Shown: positions 42,562-54,772, numbered from the stretch's first letter. The stretch: 64,000 bases of DNA from Desulfovibrio piger (GCF_900116045.1 NZ_LT630450.1:2628501-2692500), one strand, 5' to 3'. Program-made: numbers and translations. The notes: generated by a model from the letters alone, not told the origin.

Positions 42562-44127
42562 ATGGCCGACAACAGAAAAGAGCAGGAACGCGCGGAACTT
42601 CACCGCGCCATATGGAACATCGCCAATGACCTTCGTGGAAGCGTCGATGGCTGGGACTTCAAGCAGTATGTCCTGGGGATGCTGTTCTACCGGTATATTT
42701 CCGAAAATCTGACGGTCTATCTCAACAAGAGGATGGCGGATGCTGGGTTCGACGGTTTTGACTACGCAAATATGCCCGATGAGAAAGCGGAAACAGCCCG
42801 TCGGGAAATGGTCTCCACCAAGGGCTTTTTCATTCTGCCGAGTGAACTTTTTGCCAATGTCTGCCGGAATGCCGCACAGGACGACAATCTGAATGAAACG
42901 CTGGAAAAGACATTCAAGCATATAGAGGAATCCGCCTCCGGTTCGGAAAGCGAAGACAATTTTAAAGGTCTGTTTGACGATATGGACGTCAACAGCAAAA
43001 AACTGGGCGATACCGTAGCCAAACGCAATGAAAAGCTGGTCAAACTGCTGCAAGGCGTTCAGGGCATGAATCTCGGCAGCAATTATCAGGACAATACCAT
43101 TGATGCTTTCGGCGATGCCTATGAATTCCTCATGGGCATGTATGCTTCCAATGCGGGTAAAAGCGGCGGGGAATATTATACGCCGCAGGAGGTTTCGGAG
43201 CTTCTTGCCAGAATAACCACCGTCGGCAAAACAACGGTCAACAAGGTTTATGACCCGGCCTGCGGCTCCGGTTCCCTGTTGCTGAAATTCGCCAAGATAC
43301 TTGGCACGGAAAACGTGCGTGACGGATTTTTTGGTCAGGAGATCAATATTACGACGTACAACCTTTGCCGAATCAATATGTTCCTGCATGATGTGGGATA
43401 TGACAAGTTCGACATCGCCCTTGGTGACACGCTGACCGATCCGCAACACTGGGATGATGAACCGTTTCAGGCTATTGTTTCCAATCCTCCGTATTCCATC
43501 AAATGGGCTGGGGAAGATAATCCGGTTCTCATCAATGACCCTCGTTTTGCTCCCGCCGGAGTGCTTGCGCCGAAATCCAAGGCCGACCTCGCCTTTATTC
43601 TCCATGCCCTGTCGTGGTTGTCCGCTGACGGTACGGCGGCCATTGTCTGTTTTCCCGGCGTCATGTACCGGGGCGGCAAGGAAGGAAAGATCCGCAAGTA
43701 CCTCGTAGACAATAACTATGTGGATTGCGTCATTCAGTTGCCGGACAACCTCTTTTTCGGGACGACCATCGCTACCTGTATCATGGTGCTGAAAAAGGGC
43801 AAGAAGGATAATACCGTCCTGTTCATTAACGCTTCTGCCGAGTGCGTGAAGGCAACCAATTCCAACAAGCTGACGGACGCCAATACCGGGAAGATTCTTG
43901 ATGCCTTTATCAGCAGAAAGGACGAAAAACACTTTGCCAGAGTCGTCCCCAGCGCCGAAATCGAGGCTCAGGGCTATAATCTTTCTGTTAGCACCTATGT
44001 GGAGCAGGAAGACAGGCGCGAAGTCATAGATATTCGCCAGCTCAACAGGCAGATTGAAGAGATCGTGGCGCGTGAAGCCGTGCTTCGCGCTGAAATTGAC
44101 AAAATCATCGCCGAAATAGAGAGCTGA
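42562..44127 (+). CDS. hsdM: Type I restriction-modification methyltransferase subunit HsdM
   Basis: The 521-residue protein has an N-terminal helical HsdM domain ([33 protein letters not shown]), the SAM-binding motif [13 protein letters not shown] (~231) and the N6-adenine catalytic motif NPPYSIKW (~308), with a GSG-type TGEYYTP-like block [16 protein letters not shown]. Together these match type IC HsdM. GGAGA precedes the ATG. It forms the methylase with HsdS and the nuclease with HsdR, and fic follows after four bases. Confidence 0.95.
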   Translation: MADNRKEQERAELHRAIWNIANDLRGSVDGWDFKQYVLGMLFYRYISENLTVYLNKRMADAGFDGFDYANMPDEKAETARREMVSTKGFFILPSELFANVCRNAAQDDNLNETLEKTFKHIEESASGSESEDNFKGLFDDMDVNSKKLGDTVAKRNEKLVKLLQGVQGMNLGSNYQDNTIDAFGDAYEFLMGMYASNAGKSGGEYYTPQEVSELLARITTVGKTTVNKVYDPACGSGSLLLKFAKILGTENVRDGFFGQEINITTYNLCRINMFLHDVGYDKFDIALGDTLTDPQHWDDEPFQAIVSNPPYSIKWAGEDNPVLINDPRFAPAGVLAPKSKADLAFILHALSWLSADGTAAIVCFPGVMYRGGKEGKIRKYLVDNNYVDCVIQLPDNLFFGTTIATCIMVLKKGKKDNTVLFINASAECVKATNSNKLTDANTGKILDAFISRKDEKHFARVVPSAEIEAQGYNLSVSTYVEQEDRREVIDIRQLNRQIEEIVAREAVLRAEIDKIIAEIES

Positions 44128-44131
44128 CGCC

Positions 44132-44667
44132 ATGAATATTGATGAACGCAGCCTTGCCAACGCGCAGCGTCTGTTCGAAAGCGGCGACATTGACCGTATG
44201 GAAGTGGGCACGACAAAAGGCCTGCAACAAATACATGCCTGGCTTTTTGACGGTCTGTACGACTTTGCCGGGCAGATACGCACCGTCAATATCGCCAAGG
44301 GCAACTTTCGCTTTGCCAACTGTCTGTACCTGAAAGAAATTCTGGCTGTTATCGAAAAAATGCCGGAAACGGCCTTTGAAGAAATCATCGCCAAATATGT
44401 GGAGATGAACATTGCCCATCCCTTCCGGGAAGGAAACGGCCGCGCTACACGCATTTGGCTGGATATGATGCTGAAGAAGAACTTGGGCAGGGTGGTGGAC
44501 TGGCAGCGGATAGACAGGGATGCCTATCTTCAGGCCATGGAGCGCAGCCCAGTGAATGATTTGGAGTTGCGTGCGCTTATCCAGCCCCATCTGACGGATA
44601 AAGTCAACGACCGTGAAGTTATCTTCAAGGGAATCGAGCAGTCCTATTATTATGAAGGGTACAGAAA

Positions 44668-44671
<4 letters not shown>
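44132..44671 (+). CDS. fic: Class III Fic AMP-transferase embedded in the hsd operon
   Basis: The 179-residue protein carries the full catalytic Fic motif HPFREGNGR (96-104), a flap segment ([17 protein letters not shown], ~48-63) and, at the extreme C-terminus, SYYYEG (171-176). That matches the inhibitory S/TxxxE(G/N) helix that defines class III single-chain autoinhibited Fic proteins such as Neisseria NmFic. The family transfers AMP from ATP to target proteins. It starts four bases after hsdM and overlaps the hsdS start by four bases (ATGA), so it is made with the restriction system. Its target is unknown. Confidence 0.92.
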
Positions 44672-45936
<1,265 letters not shown>

Positions 45937-45940
<4 letters not shown>

Positions 45941-48900
45941 CGACCCGTTTCAACATGGTGGCGCAATGCCCGGAAAGCACGGTTGTAGCCGAATATACTC
46001 CCTCCAGAATTCGTTCCGACGCCTATCAGAGCGAAGCGGATCTGGAGAAAGAATTCATCCGCCAACTGTGTTCGCAGGGCTATGAATATTTGTCTGTACA
46101 CAATGAAGCCGCACTTGTGGACAACCTGCGCCGCCAGTTGGAATTGCTCAACAACTATACTTTTTCTGACCAGGAGTGGCGACGCTTCTTTACGCAGCAC
46201 CTTGCCAATGCCAATGAAGGCATTGAGGAAAAGACACGTCGCATTCAGGAAGATTGTGTCATCAACCTGACCAGAGATGACCGTACAACAAAAAATATCA
46301 CGCTGCTGGACAAGAAAAACATTCACAACAACCGTCTTCAGGTCATCAATCAGTATGAAGAGAGTGCGGGAACCTATCAGACACGGTATGACGTGACTAT
46401 TCTGGTCAATGGCCTGCCTTTGGCGCATGTGGAGTTGAAGCGCCGAGGGGTGCCCATCCGGGAAGCTTTTAACCAGATAAAGCGCTATCAGCGTGACAGC
46501 TTCTGGGCCGGGTCCGGGCTGTATGAATATGTACAGATATTCGTCATTTCCAATGGTACGCATACCAAATATTATTCCAATACCACCCGGGAGGCTCACG
46601 TCAGGGAACAGAATAACAGCGGTAGGCGCAAGAGCAAAAAGACCAGCAACTCTTTCGAGTTCACTTCCTATTGGGCGGACGGCAACAATACCGTCATTGC
46701 TGATCTTGTGGACTTTACCAAGACATTCTTTGCCCGCCATACCCTGCTGAATATCCTTACCCGGTTCTGTGTGTTAACTACCGAAAAAATGCTGCTGGTA
46801 ATGCGTCCTTATCAAATAACGGCCACCGAGCGTATTTTGCAACGACTGGAAATAGCCCACAACTATAAAAAAGCGGGAAGCGTGGAAGGCGGAGGCTATA
46901 TCTGGCACACCACGGGTTCCGGTAAAACGCTGACTTCCTTCAAGACGGCCCAGCTTGCCACACGCCTTCCCTATGTGGACAAGGTGCTTTTTGTGGTTGA
47001 CCGCAAAGATTTGGATTACCAGACCATCAAGGAGTACGACCGCTTTGAAAAAGGCGCGGCCAACGGCAACAATTCCGTTTCCGTACTGACACGGCAACTG
47101 GAAGATTCCGGCTGCCATATCATCATCACGACTATTCAAAAGCTGGGCATTTTCATTAGGCGCAACCCCAAACATCCCGTTTTCCAGCAGCGTATCGTAC
47201 TTATTTTTGACGAATGCCACCGTTCCCAGTTTGGCGATTTGCACACGGCCATTGTCAAAGCATTCAGGCAGTACCACCTGTTCGGTTTTACCGGTACGCC
47301 CATTTTTGCGGTCAATGCCGGAACGGGCGGTAATCCCTTGTTAAAGACCACAGAACAGGCTTTCGGCGATAAACTGCACACCTACACCATCGTCAACGCC
47401 ATTAATGACGGCAACGTGTTGCCGTTCCGCATTGATTACATCAATACTGTGAAGATGGCGGAAAACGTCAGGGATTACAAAGTTCAGGCCATTGATATTG
47501 AAAAGGCCCTTGCTGCACCGGAGCGTATCTCGGGTGTGGTCAGATACATTATCGAGCATTTTGACCAGAAGACCAAGCGCAACAGCTTTTACTCTCTGAA
47601 AGGTCAGCGCGTGTCGGGATTTAACTCCATCCTGGCCGTCAGCTCCATTCCCATGGCTATCGCCTATTACAAGGAATTGAAAAAGCAACTGGCGGAACTG
47701 CGTCGGGAAATGACCATAGCTACTATCTTCAGTTTCAATCCCAACGAAGCCGATCCCGAAGATGCTATTGCCGATGAAAGTTTTGATACCGCCGGTCTTG
47801 ATGCCACATCGCGCGATTTTCTGGAATCCGCCATTACCGATTACAACACAACATTCAACACAAACTACGATACATCGGCCGACAAGTTCCAGAACTACTA
47901 TAAAGACCTGTCGCAGCGCATGAAAAACCGTGAGATTGACCTCCTTGTGGTGGTCAACATGTTTCTCACTGGGTTTGACGCGACAACCCTTAATACTCTG
48001 TGGGTGGACAAAAATCTCAAATACCACAGCCTGATACAGGCATATTCCCGCACCAATCGCATTCTCAATTCGGTCAAGACCTTCGGCAATATCGTCTGTT
48101 TTCGTGATTTGCAGAAGGAAACGGATGACGCCATTGCGCTGTTCGGCAATAAGGATGCGGGCGGTGTCGTACTGCTGAAGACGTATGAAGACTACTATAA
48201 TGGTTTTGATGAGGAAAAATCAGATGGTGATACAAAACATACAAGTGGCTATAAAGAACTGATAGAAAACCTGCTGACGCGCTTTCCTCTTGAGCAGTCT
48301 ATCATCGGCGAGCAGGACGAGAAAGATTTTATCGCGCTCTTTGGTTCAATTCTGAGGATGCGGAATATTCTGACAGCGTTTGACGATTTCAAGGGCAATG
48401 AAATTCTGTCCGAGCGACAGTTGCAGGACTATCAGAGTATGTATCTTGATCTCTATCAGAAACATCGGCCCGGCAAGGTGGAAAAGGAAGACATTACATC
48501 TGATGTGGTCTTTGAAATGGAACTGGTACGGCAGGTGGAAATCAATATCGACTATATCCTGATGCTGGTCGAAAAATACCGCGCTTCCCACGGCAAAGAC
48601 AAGACCATCCTCGCGTCCATCGGCACAGCTATCAATTCAAGTATTGAACTGCGCAGCAAAAAAGAACTCATTGAGGGTTTTATTGCCGATATCAATGTCT
48701 CCGCTTCTGTGAGCGAGGACTGGAGGCGCTATGTTGATGAACGCCGTGAGGCTGATATAAAGGCCCTCATCGCACGGGAAAAACTGCAACCGGAAGAAAC
48801 CAGAAAATTTCTGGATAACGCCTTCCGTAGTGGCGAACTGAAAACGATAGGCGAGGATATTCAGAAAATCATGCCGCCGAGTAATCCGTTTGACATAAAA

Positions 48901-48972
48901 AGCAGCGAAAAGAAAAAAGGGATTATAGATAGACTAAAGGAGTTTTTTGAAAAATACATTGGCATTGTGTAA
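45937..48972 (+). CDS. hsdR: Type I restriction endonuclease/translocase subunit HsdR
   Basis: The 1,011-residue protein has an N-terminal nuclease domain with the PD-(D/E)xK core (TRYDVTILVNGLPLAHVELKRRG, ~150-170). SF2 translocase motifs follow: HTTGSGKTLTS (Walker A, ~325), FDECHRSQFG (~428), FGFTGTPIF and AYSRTNRILN, then the C-terminal HsdM/HsdS-binding helices. It looks intact. The start overlaps the hsdS second half by four bases, so in the present hsdS OFF frame translation of hsdR may depend on its own initiation. Confidence 0.95.
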
Positions 48973-49176
48973 TGTTTCATTCGCACAACCATTATTCAAC
49001 TTTATCATATGGAAATTTTTGATTATCCGTGTGTCTCCATCGGTGAGAGGGGTAGTGTCCAAAGAGGCCCAAGAAAAAATTTTACAAATTTTTAATTTTG
49101 AGGGTATTTTTGGAGGTACTCCTAAAAAATATTTTTATAATAATATGTAAAATCAAATAGATAAATTAATATTTTT
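48973..49176. other. AT-rich tail of element 2 with possible HsdS fragments
   Basis: No intact gene. A 28-codon frame from ATG 49,009 (FDYPCVSIGERGSVQRG) and another-frame peptide ending FGGTPKKYFYNN (~49,100-49,145) loosely recall the starts of HsdS recognition domains (LGE..x..QRG; GGTP). This could be decayed specificity-gene DNA, but the similarity is short. Confidence 0.3.
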
Positions 49177-49195
49177 ATCCCCTTGGGGACGCCAA
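49177..49195 (+). repeat. attR: Right attachment-site repeat of element 2
   Basis: An exact copy of the 19-bp sequence at 35,659-35,677 (tRNA T-arm to CCA). Upstream DNA is AT-rich element sequence; downstream DNA changes to GC-rich backbone and begins with the terminator at 49,205. Confidence 0.9.
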
Positions 49196-49204
49196 CAAGA
49201 GATC

Positions 49205-49237
49205 AAGGCACCTGCAGTGATGCAGGTGCCTTTTTTT
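49205..49237 (+). terminator. Native terminator of the tRNA gene used as integration site
   Basis: AAGGCACCTGCA (49,205-49,216), loop GTGA, TGCAGGTGCCTT (49,221-49,232), then a run of seven T. It is ten bases past the encoded CCA of attR, where the chromosomal tRNA's terminator should be. Confidence 0.88.
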
Positions 49238-49423
49238 CGGTTGGGACATGCTTTGCGGGAGTGTCCACGGGGAATTGGCCTTGCCTCGGGCAAGGTCGCG
49301 TGGCCTGCAGGGACCATCCCGTCTTTTCGATCAGAACAGCCGCCGCATGCGGGCATCCCGGACGGACGACGGCTGCCCCTCCCCCGCTCCTCCTCTGAAA
49401 AAAGGTAGCATGTTTTTTAAAGT

Positions 49424-49447
49424 CGTGTTACAGTTTAGGGGAACACG
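49424..49447. promoter_or_regulatory. Inverted repeat upstream of nikA
   Basis: CGTGTT (49,424-49,429) and AACACG (49,442-49,447) are separated by 12 bp, ~40 bases before nikA. A metal regulator such as NikR could bind here, but the spacing is shorter than known NikR palindromes. The rest of 49,238-49,486 shows no gene. Confidence 0.35.
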
Positions 49448-49486
49448 CCTTGTGAAAAGGTCTCATCCTGCTTTGGGGAGGTCCCT

Positions 49487-51082
49487 GTGGAAAAAATGAG
49501 GACGGGCACACTGCTGTTGTGCTGGCTGCTGCTCTGCGGTCTGATTCTCCTGGCCGGCTGCCGGGACCAGGACGGGGAGAGGGCCGCTGCGCCGCGCACC
49601 GAACTGGTCTACGCCAGCACCAAGGATATCCGGGACATCAATCCGCACCTGTACGGCGGCGAGATGGCGGCCCAGGGCATGGTCTTCGAGCCTCTGGTCA
49701 TCAATACGGCGGAAGGTGTCCGGCCCTGGCTGGCCGAAAGCTGGGAGATCTCGCCCGACGGCCGCGTCTATACCTTCCATCTGCGCCGTGGTGTGACCTT
49801 CAGCGACGGGGCGCCCTTCGACGCCGAAGCCGTCCGCCTGAACATGGATGCCATCATCGCCAACCGCCTGCGCCACGCCTGGCTGGACCTCATCAACGAG
49901 ATCGAGCGTCACGAAGTCGTGGACAGCCACACCTGGCGTCTGGTACTCAGGCACCCCTACTATCCCACCCTCATCGAGCTGGGGCTGCTGCGTCCCTTCC
50001 GCTTCATCTCGCCGTCCTGCTTCATCGGCGGCCAGACGCGTGACGGCGTGCGCGGCCTTGCGGGCACGGGCCCGTGGATCCTGAAGGAACACAAGGAGAA
50101 CCAGTACGCCCTGTTCACGGCCAATGCCTCCTACTGGGGCGAGAAGCCCCGTCTGCAGGCCGTGCGCTGGAAGGTGATGCCCGACCATCAGGCCATCCTG
50201 CTGGCCCTGCACAAGGGGGACGTGGATCTGGTGTTCGGGGCCGATGGCGACATGCTCAACCTGGACAATTTCGACGCCATCCGCCGGGAAGGGCGCTATG
50301 CGGCGGCCATCAGCCAGCCCATCGCCTCGCGGGCCATACTGCTCAACGCGCACCAGCCCTTCACCCGGGAGCGGGACGTGCGCCTGGCCCTGCAGTACGC
50401 GGTGGACAGGGAAGGCATCGCCGCCACCATCCTCAACGGTTCCGAGACCGTGGCCCCCAGTCTGCTGGCCCCCACGGTGCCCTATTGCGACCTGCCGCTG
50501 GAGGCGCGCGGCCATGACCCCGAAAAGGCGGCCCGCCTGCTGGACGGGGCCGGATGGCGCATGGCGGCCGACGGCTGGCGCTACAAGGACGGGCAAAGGG
50601 CCGGCGTGCGCCTGTACTACAATGCGCAGAACGCGCAGGAGCGCAGCATCGGCGAGCACATGCAGGCGGACCTGAAAAAGATCGGGGTGGAGATGAAGAT
50701 CGTGGGCGAGGAGAAGCAGGCCTTTCTGGATCGCCAGAAGAGCGGCGACTTTGAATTGCAGTACTCCCTGTCCTGGGGCACGCCCTACGATCCGCAGTCC
50801 TATCTTTCCTCGTGGCGCATCCCGGCGCACGGGGACTATCAGGCCCAGCTGGGCCTGGAGCGCAAGGAATGGCTGGACGCGGCCATCACCCGCCTGATGA
50901 CCGAGACGGACGAGGAGCGCCGCAGGGCCCTGTATGCGGAGGTCCTCGGCTATGTGCATGACGAGGGCGTCTACATCCCGCTGACCTATTCCCGGACCAA
51001 GGCCGTCCATGTGCGGGAGCTCAAGGGCGTCTCGTTCGGCGTGTCGCAGTACGAGATCCCCTTCGGGAAGATGTATTTTTGA
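49487..51082 (+). CDS. nikA: Nickel ABC transporter periplasmic-binding lipoprotein
   Basis: The 531-residue protein has a lipoprotein signal (LLLCGLILLAGC) and a solute-binding protein type 5 fold. Blocks are nearly collinear with E. coli NikA: NPHLYGGEMAAQGMVFEPLV, RQRHAW-like NRLRHAWLDLINEIE, RPFRFISPS, GTGPWILKEHKENQY, WGTPYDPQSYLSSWRIP and HADFQAQ-like HGDYQAQLGL. It captures Ni2+ or a Ni-chelate for hydrogenases, which sulfate reducers use heavily. GTG 49,487 has GGAGG at five bases; the ATG at 49,496 is too far away. First gene of nikABCDE. Confidence 0.9.
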   Translation: MEKMRTGTLLLCWLLLCGLILLAGCRDQDGERAAAPRTELVYASTKDIRDINPHLYGGEMAAQGMVFEPLVINTAEGVRPWLAESWEISPDGRVYTFHLRRGVTFSDGAPFDAEAVRLNMDAIIANRLRHAWLDLINEIERHEVVDSHTWRLVLRHPYYPTLIELGLLRPFRFISPSCFIGGQTRDGVRGLAGTGPWILKEHKENQYALFTANASYWGEKPRLQAVRWKVMPDHQAILLALHKGDVDLVFGADGDMLNLDNFDAIRREGRYAAAISQPIASRAILLNAHQPFTRERDVRLALQYAVDREGIAATILNGSETVAPSLLAPTVPYCDLPLEARGHDPEKAARLLDGAGWRMAADGWRYKDGQRAGVRLYYNAQNAQERSIGEHMQADLKKIGVEMKIVGEEKQAFLDRQKSGDFELQYSLSWGTPYDPQSYLSSWRIPAHGDYQAQLGLERKEWLDAAITRLMTETDEERRRALYAEVLGYVHDEGVYIPLTYSRTKAVHVRELKGVSFGVSQYEIPFGKMYF

Positions 51083-51141
51083 TGCGTCCCGTTCCCGGTT
51101 TCCGGCGGGCATGGCCTGGAGGACACCGGCGGGGATGAAGG

Positions 51142-52083
51142 ATGGACATGAAGCATTGCCTGTTGCGTCGCCTGACGGGGCTCGTGCCGCTCTTGCTGGG
51201 GATATCGTTCCTGTCGTTCGTCCTCGTCCAGCTCAGCCCCGGGGATCCGGCGGAGGTGGCCATCCGGGTCAACGACATGACCCCCACGCCGGAGCTGCTG
51301 GCCGAGGTGCGCGCGCAGCTGGGGCTGGACAGGCCCTTCCCGGAACGCTACCTGCGCTGGCTCGCGGGTGTGCTCCGGGGCGATTGGGGCACGAGCTATG
51401 TGACCGGGCGGCCCGTGGTCGGGGAGCTGGCCCGGGCCCTGCCGCCCACCCTGATGCTGGCTGGGACGGCCGCGATCATCATGCTGGCATGCAGCCTGGC
51501 CGTGGCCCTGGTCTGTGTCCGGCATGAGGGCAGGGCGGTGGACCGCCTGCTGCGGGGCCTGCTTTTTCTGGGCACCTCCGTACCGGCCTTCTGGGCGGGG
51601 CTGCTGCTGATCTGGCTGTTCTCCGTCCATCTGGACTGGCTGCCCACCGGCGGCCTTGAGGGGCCGTCCTCGCTGGTGCTCCCGGCCGTGACGCTGGCCC
51701 TGCCGTATCTGGCCGCCTATGCCCGGCTGCTGCGCAACAGCATGGTGCGGACAGCGCAGGAGGACTTCGTCCTCTATGCCCGGGCCTGCGGCCGCAGCCG
51801 GGGGGCCGTCCTGCGCATGGTGCTCCGCAATTCCCTGCAGGCCAGCCTCACGGCCCTGGGTATGAGCCTGCCCAAGCTGGTGGCGGGCAGTTTCGTGGTG
51901 GAGTGCATCTTTGCCTGGCCCGGGCTGGGGCGCCTGTGCGTCACGGCCATCTTCAACCGGGATCTTCCCGTCATCCAGGCCTACGTGCTGCTCATGGCCG
52001 TGCTGTTCGTGGCCGGCAACCTGTGCATGGACATCTGCGCCTCCCTGCTGGATCCGCGCCTGCGCGAACGGGGGCTGCGATGA
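51142..52083 (+). CDS. nikB: Nickel ABC transporter permease NikB
   Basis: The 313-residue DppB-type permease has six predicted transmembrane helices (starting LTGLVPLLLGISFLSFVLVQLSPGDPAE) and the EAA-loop region (AYARLLRNSMVRTAQEDFVLYARACGRSRGAVLRMVLRN). It starts 59 bases after nikA and overlaps nikC by four bases. Confidence 0.88.
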   Translation: MDMKHCLLRRLTGLVPLLLGISFLSFVLVQLSPGDPAEVAIRVNDMTPTPELLAEVRAQLGLDRPFPERYLRWLAGVLRGDWGTSYVTGRPVVGELARALPPTLMLAGTAAIIMLACSLAVALVCVRHEGRAVDRLLRGLLFLGTSVPAFWAGLLLIWLFSVHLDWLPTGGLEGPSSLVLPAVTLALPYLAAYARLLRNSMVRTAQEDFVLYARACGRSRGAVLRMVLRNSLQASLTALGMSLPKLVAGSFVVECIFAWPGLGRLCVTAIFNRDLPVIQAYVLLMAVLFVAGNLCMDICASLLDPRLRERGLR

Positions 52084-52925
52084 GGTGCGTGCGGGCATTG
52101 CTGCATGACAGGGCGGGCCTGGCCTGCCTGCTGTTCCTGGGCGCCGTGCTGCTGGCGGCCCTGCTGGCCCCGTGGCTGGCGCCCTGGGATCCGCTGGCCG
52201 TGGACGGCAGCCGCAAGCTGGCCCCCTGCGGGCCCGAACACTGGCTGGGCACGGACAGGCTGGGGCGCGACATCTTTTCCCGCCTGCTCTACGGGGCCCG
52301 GGCCACGCTGGGCGTCTCGCTGCTGGCCATGATGGCCACGGTCTCGCTGGGGGCCCTGCTGGGCATGCTGGCGGGCCTCGTGCGCGGGCGGGTGGAGGCC
52401 TGCGTCATGCGCCTGTGCGACGTGATGCTCTCCTTCCCCGGCGAGGTCATGGTGCTGGCCATCGTGGGCATGCTGGGGCCGGGGCTGGAGAACGTGGTGC
52501 TGGCCTGCGTGGTGGCCAAGTGGCCCTGGTACGCGCGCATGATGCGGACCGTCACCCTCCGTTACGCGGACAGGGACTTCGTGCGTTTCGCGCGCGTGGC
52601 GGGCTACGGCACGGGCCACATCATCCGGCGCCATCTGCTGCCCTGCGCTGCCGGGGAGATCAGCGTCCTGGCCACGCTGGATACCGGCGCGGTGATCCTG
52701 ATGGTCTCGGCCCTGTCCTTCCTGGGGCTCGGCGTGCAGCCGCCCACCCCGGAATGGGGCATGATGCTGGGCGAGGCGCGCGAGGTGATGGTCCTGTATC
52801 CGTGGCAGATGCTGCCGCCCGGCCTGGCCATCCTGCTGGTGGTGGCGGCCTGCAATTATCTGGGCGACAGCCTGCGTGATGCCCTGGACCCCAGGCACGC
52901 CCTGCACAAGGAGCCTGTGCTGTGA
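52080..52925 (+). CDS. nikC: Nickel ABC transporter permease NikC
   Basis: The 281-residue DppC-type permease reads HWLGTDRLGRDIFSRLLYGARATLGVSLLAM at the N-terminus. The EAA loop is RYADRDFVRFARVAGYGTGHIIRRHLLP, and it ends LSFLGLGVQPPTPEWGMML...NYLGDSLRDALDP, all diagnostic. ATG 52,080 overlaps the nikB stop (ATGA), which sets the start. Confidence 0.88.
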   Translation: MRCVRALLHDRAGLACLLFLGAVLLAALLAPWLAPWDPLAVDGSRKLAPCGPEHWLGTDRLGRDIFSRLLYGARATLGVSLLAMMATVSLGALLGMLAGLVRGRVEACVMRLCDVMLSFPGEVMVLAIVGMLGPGLENVVLACVVAKWPWYARMMRTVTLRYADRDFVRFARVAGYGTGHIIRRHLLPCAAGEISVLATLDTGAVILMVSALSFLGLGVQPPTPEWGMMLGEAREVMVLYPWQMLPPGLAILLVVAACNYLGDSLRDALDPRHALHKEPVL

Positions 52926-53734
52926 ATCATGGACATCCCGTGCCGCTGCTGGAACTGCGGCATGTTTCCGTCACGGAGGGCCTGTCCGGCAGGCCGCTGG
53001 TACGGGACGTGAGTTTTTCGCTGCAACGCGGGCACTGTCTGGGCATCGTGGGCGAGAGCGGCAGCGGCAAGAGCCTGCTCTGCCGGGCCCTGCTGGGCCT
53101 GCTGCCGTCCGGGCTGGTCAGGAGCGGGCAGCTGCATTTCGACGGCCGCGACCTGGGCCGTCTCGATCCCGCGGGCTGGCGGGAGCTGCGCGGCACGGGC
53201 ATGGCCGTCATCCTGCAACAGGCCATGACGGCCTTCGATCCTCTCCGGCCTTTGGGAAAGCAGCTGGCGGGGACCTTGCGGGACACGGCGGGGCTGTCCG
53301 CGTCCCGGGCCCGTGAGGCCGTCCGTGAGGCCCTGCAACGGGTGGGGCTGCCGGAGACCGTCCTGCACGGCTATCCGCATCAGCTGTCCGGCGGCATGCT
53401 GCAACGCTGCATGATCGCCCTGACCCTGGCCCTGCGCCCCGCGCTGGTGGTGGCCGACGAGCCCACCTCGGCGCTGGATGCCTGCCATCAGCAGCAGGTG
53501 CTGCGCTGTCTGGCCGACGTGGCCCGTGATGCCTCCCTGATCTTCGTCTCGCACGATCTTGGCGCGGTGCAGCAGCTGGCCGACGACGTGCTGGTCATGC
53601 AGGCGGGGCGCTGCGTCGAATACGGGCGGGCGGCACAGCTTTTCGATGCGCCGCGCCATGCCTGCACCCGGCATCTGGTACGTACCCGGCTGGCCCTGTG
53701 GCGGGGCTTCCGGCAGGCCCTGGGGGGCAGATGA
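52922..53734 (+). CDS. nikD: Nickel ABC transporter ATPase NikD
   Basis: The 270-residue ATPase has GIVGESGSGKSLLCRALLG (Walker A), LSGGMLQRCMIALTLALRPALVVADEPTSALD (signature and Walker B) and FVSHDLGAV (H-loop). It starts with GTG 52,922 overlapping the nikC stop (GTGA). It works as a pair with NikE. Confidence 0.88.
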   Translation: MNHGHPVPLLELRHVSVTEGLSGRPLVRDVSFSLQRGHCLGIVGESGSGKSLLCRALLGLLPSGLVRSGQLHFDGRDLGRLDPAGWRELRGTGMAVILQQAMTAFDPLRPLGKQLAGTLRDTAGLSASRAREAVREALQRVGLPETVLHGYPHQLSGGMLQRCMIALTLALRPALVVADEPTSALDACHQQQVLRCLADVARDASLIFVSHDLGAVQQLADDVLVMQAGRCVEYGRAAQLFDAPRHACTRHLVRTRLALWRGFRQALGGR

Positions 53735-54591
53735 TGACCGGCAGCGACATCTTCCTTTCTGTGCAGGATATCTGGAGATCCTACACTGTCCCGCATGGAG
53801 GGCCCTCCATGCCCGTGCTGCGGGGGCTGGACTTCTGTCTGGAGCGGGGCGGGATGACCGGCCTTGTGGGCGAGAGCGGCAGCGGCAAGAGCACGCTGGC
53901 GCGCCTGCTGCTGGGGCTGGAGCGGCCCGACCGCGGCACCGTGCTGCTGGACGGCCTGCCCCTGCGGCAGTGGCGGGCCCGGGGCGGCAGGCTCTCCGTG
54001 GTCTTTCAGGACTATATGACCTCGGTCGATCCGGGCTTCACGCTGGCGGAGGTCGTGGACGAAGGGCTGGGGCCGGGCTGCCGCCTTTCCCGCCGGGAGC
54101 GGCGGCGCCAAGTGGACAGGCTGCTGGAGCGCGTGGGGCTTTCCCCTTCGCTGGCCGGCCGTCTGCCGCATGAACTCAGCGGAGGGCAGGTGCAGCGGGC
54201 CTGCATCGCCCGGGCACTGGCCGCACGGCCGTCCTTCCTGGTGCTGGACGAGGCCGTGAGCTCGCTGGATGTCCCGGTACAGGTACAGGTGCTGGAACTG
54301 CTGCGGGACATACGCAACGACATGACCTGCCTGTTCATCACCCATGACCTGCAGGCCGCGACGCTGGTCTGTGACAGTCTGCTGGTCCTGGATCAGGGCC
54401 GCTGTGCGGAGCATCTGCCGGTATCGCGGCTGGGGAGCGCCCGCAGCCCGCGCTTGCGGCGGATGCTGGAAACGGTCGTCCCCTTCCGCTCCGCCTGGGA
54501 CGGGAGCCGTGACGAGGGCGACGGGGCGGAGGATGCCGACGGTACAATGCCGCGCGGAACGGGGGACAGAACGCAGGGCTCTCCGCCATAA
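53731..54591 (+). CDS. nikE: Nickel ABC transporter ATPase NikE
   Basis: The 286-residue ATPase has LVGESGSGKSTLARLLLG, the Q-loop VVFQDYMTSVDP, LSGGQVQRACIARALAARPSFLVLDEAVSSLD and ITHDLQAA. It starts at ATGATG overlapping the nikD stop. The last ~45 residues (SAWDGSRDEGDGAEDADGTMPRG...) are an acidic extension beyond the usual end. Confidence 0.87.
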   Translation: MMTGSDIFLSVQDIWRSYTVPHGGPSMPVLRGLDFCLERGGMTGLVGESGSGKSTLARLLLGLERPDRGTVLLDGLPLRQWRARGGRLSVVFQDYMTSVDPGFTLAEVVDEGLGPGCRLSRRERRRQVDRLLERVGLSPSLAGRLPHELSGGQVQRACIARALAARPSFLVLDEAVSSLDVPVQVQVLELLRDIRNDMTCLFITHDLQAATLVCDSLLVLDQGRCAEHLPVSRLGSARSPRLRRMLETVVPFRSAWDGSRDEGDGAEDADGTMPRGTGDRTQGSPP

Positions 54592-54772
54592 CGCATCCTG
54601 CGGGCAGGACGGCATGGAGAGACCACAGATTGACGACGCGGTACCGGTGGAAGATGACCGGCCGCATCCCGCCATGAGGCGGGTAAGACTGCATGATCGT
54701 GCCGTGGGGAAAAGGGGCGGATTCCAGGACCGGGACAGCCGATCCCCGCGCGGCACGGCAAAGGAGCACATG

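Noticed and set aside
48947-49150. 67-residue frame overlapping the end of hsdR
   Set aside because: Starts inside hsdR in another frame, has no ribosome-binding site and is AT-rich without a coherent fold.
49424-49447. A NikR operator upstream of nikA
   Set aside because: The half-sites resemble NikR-type GTGTTAC sequences but the spacer is too short; kept only as an unassigned inverted repeat.
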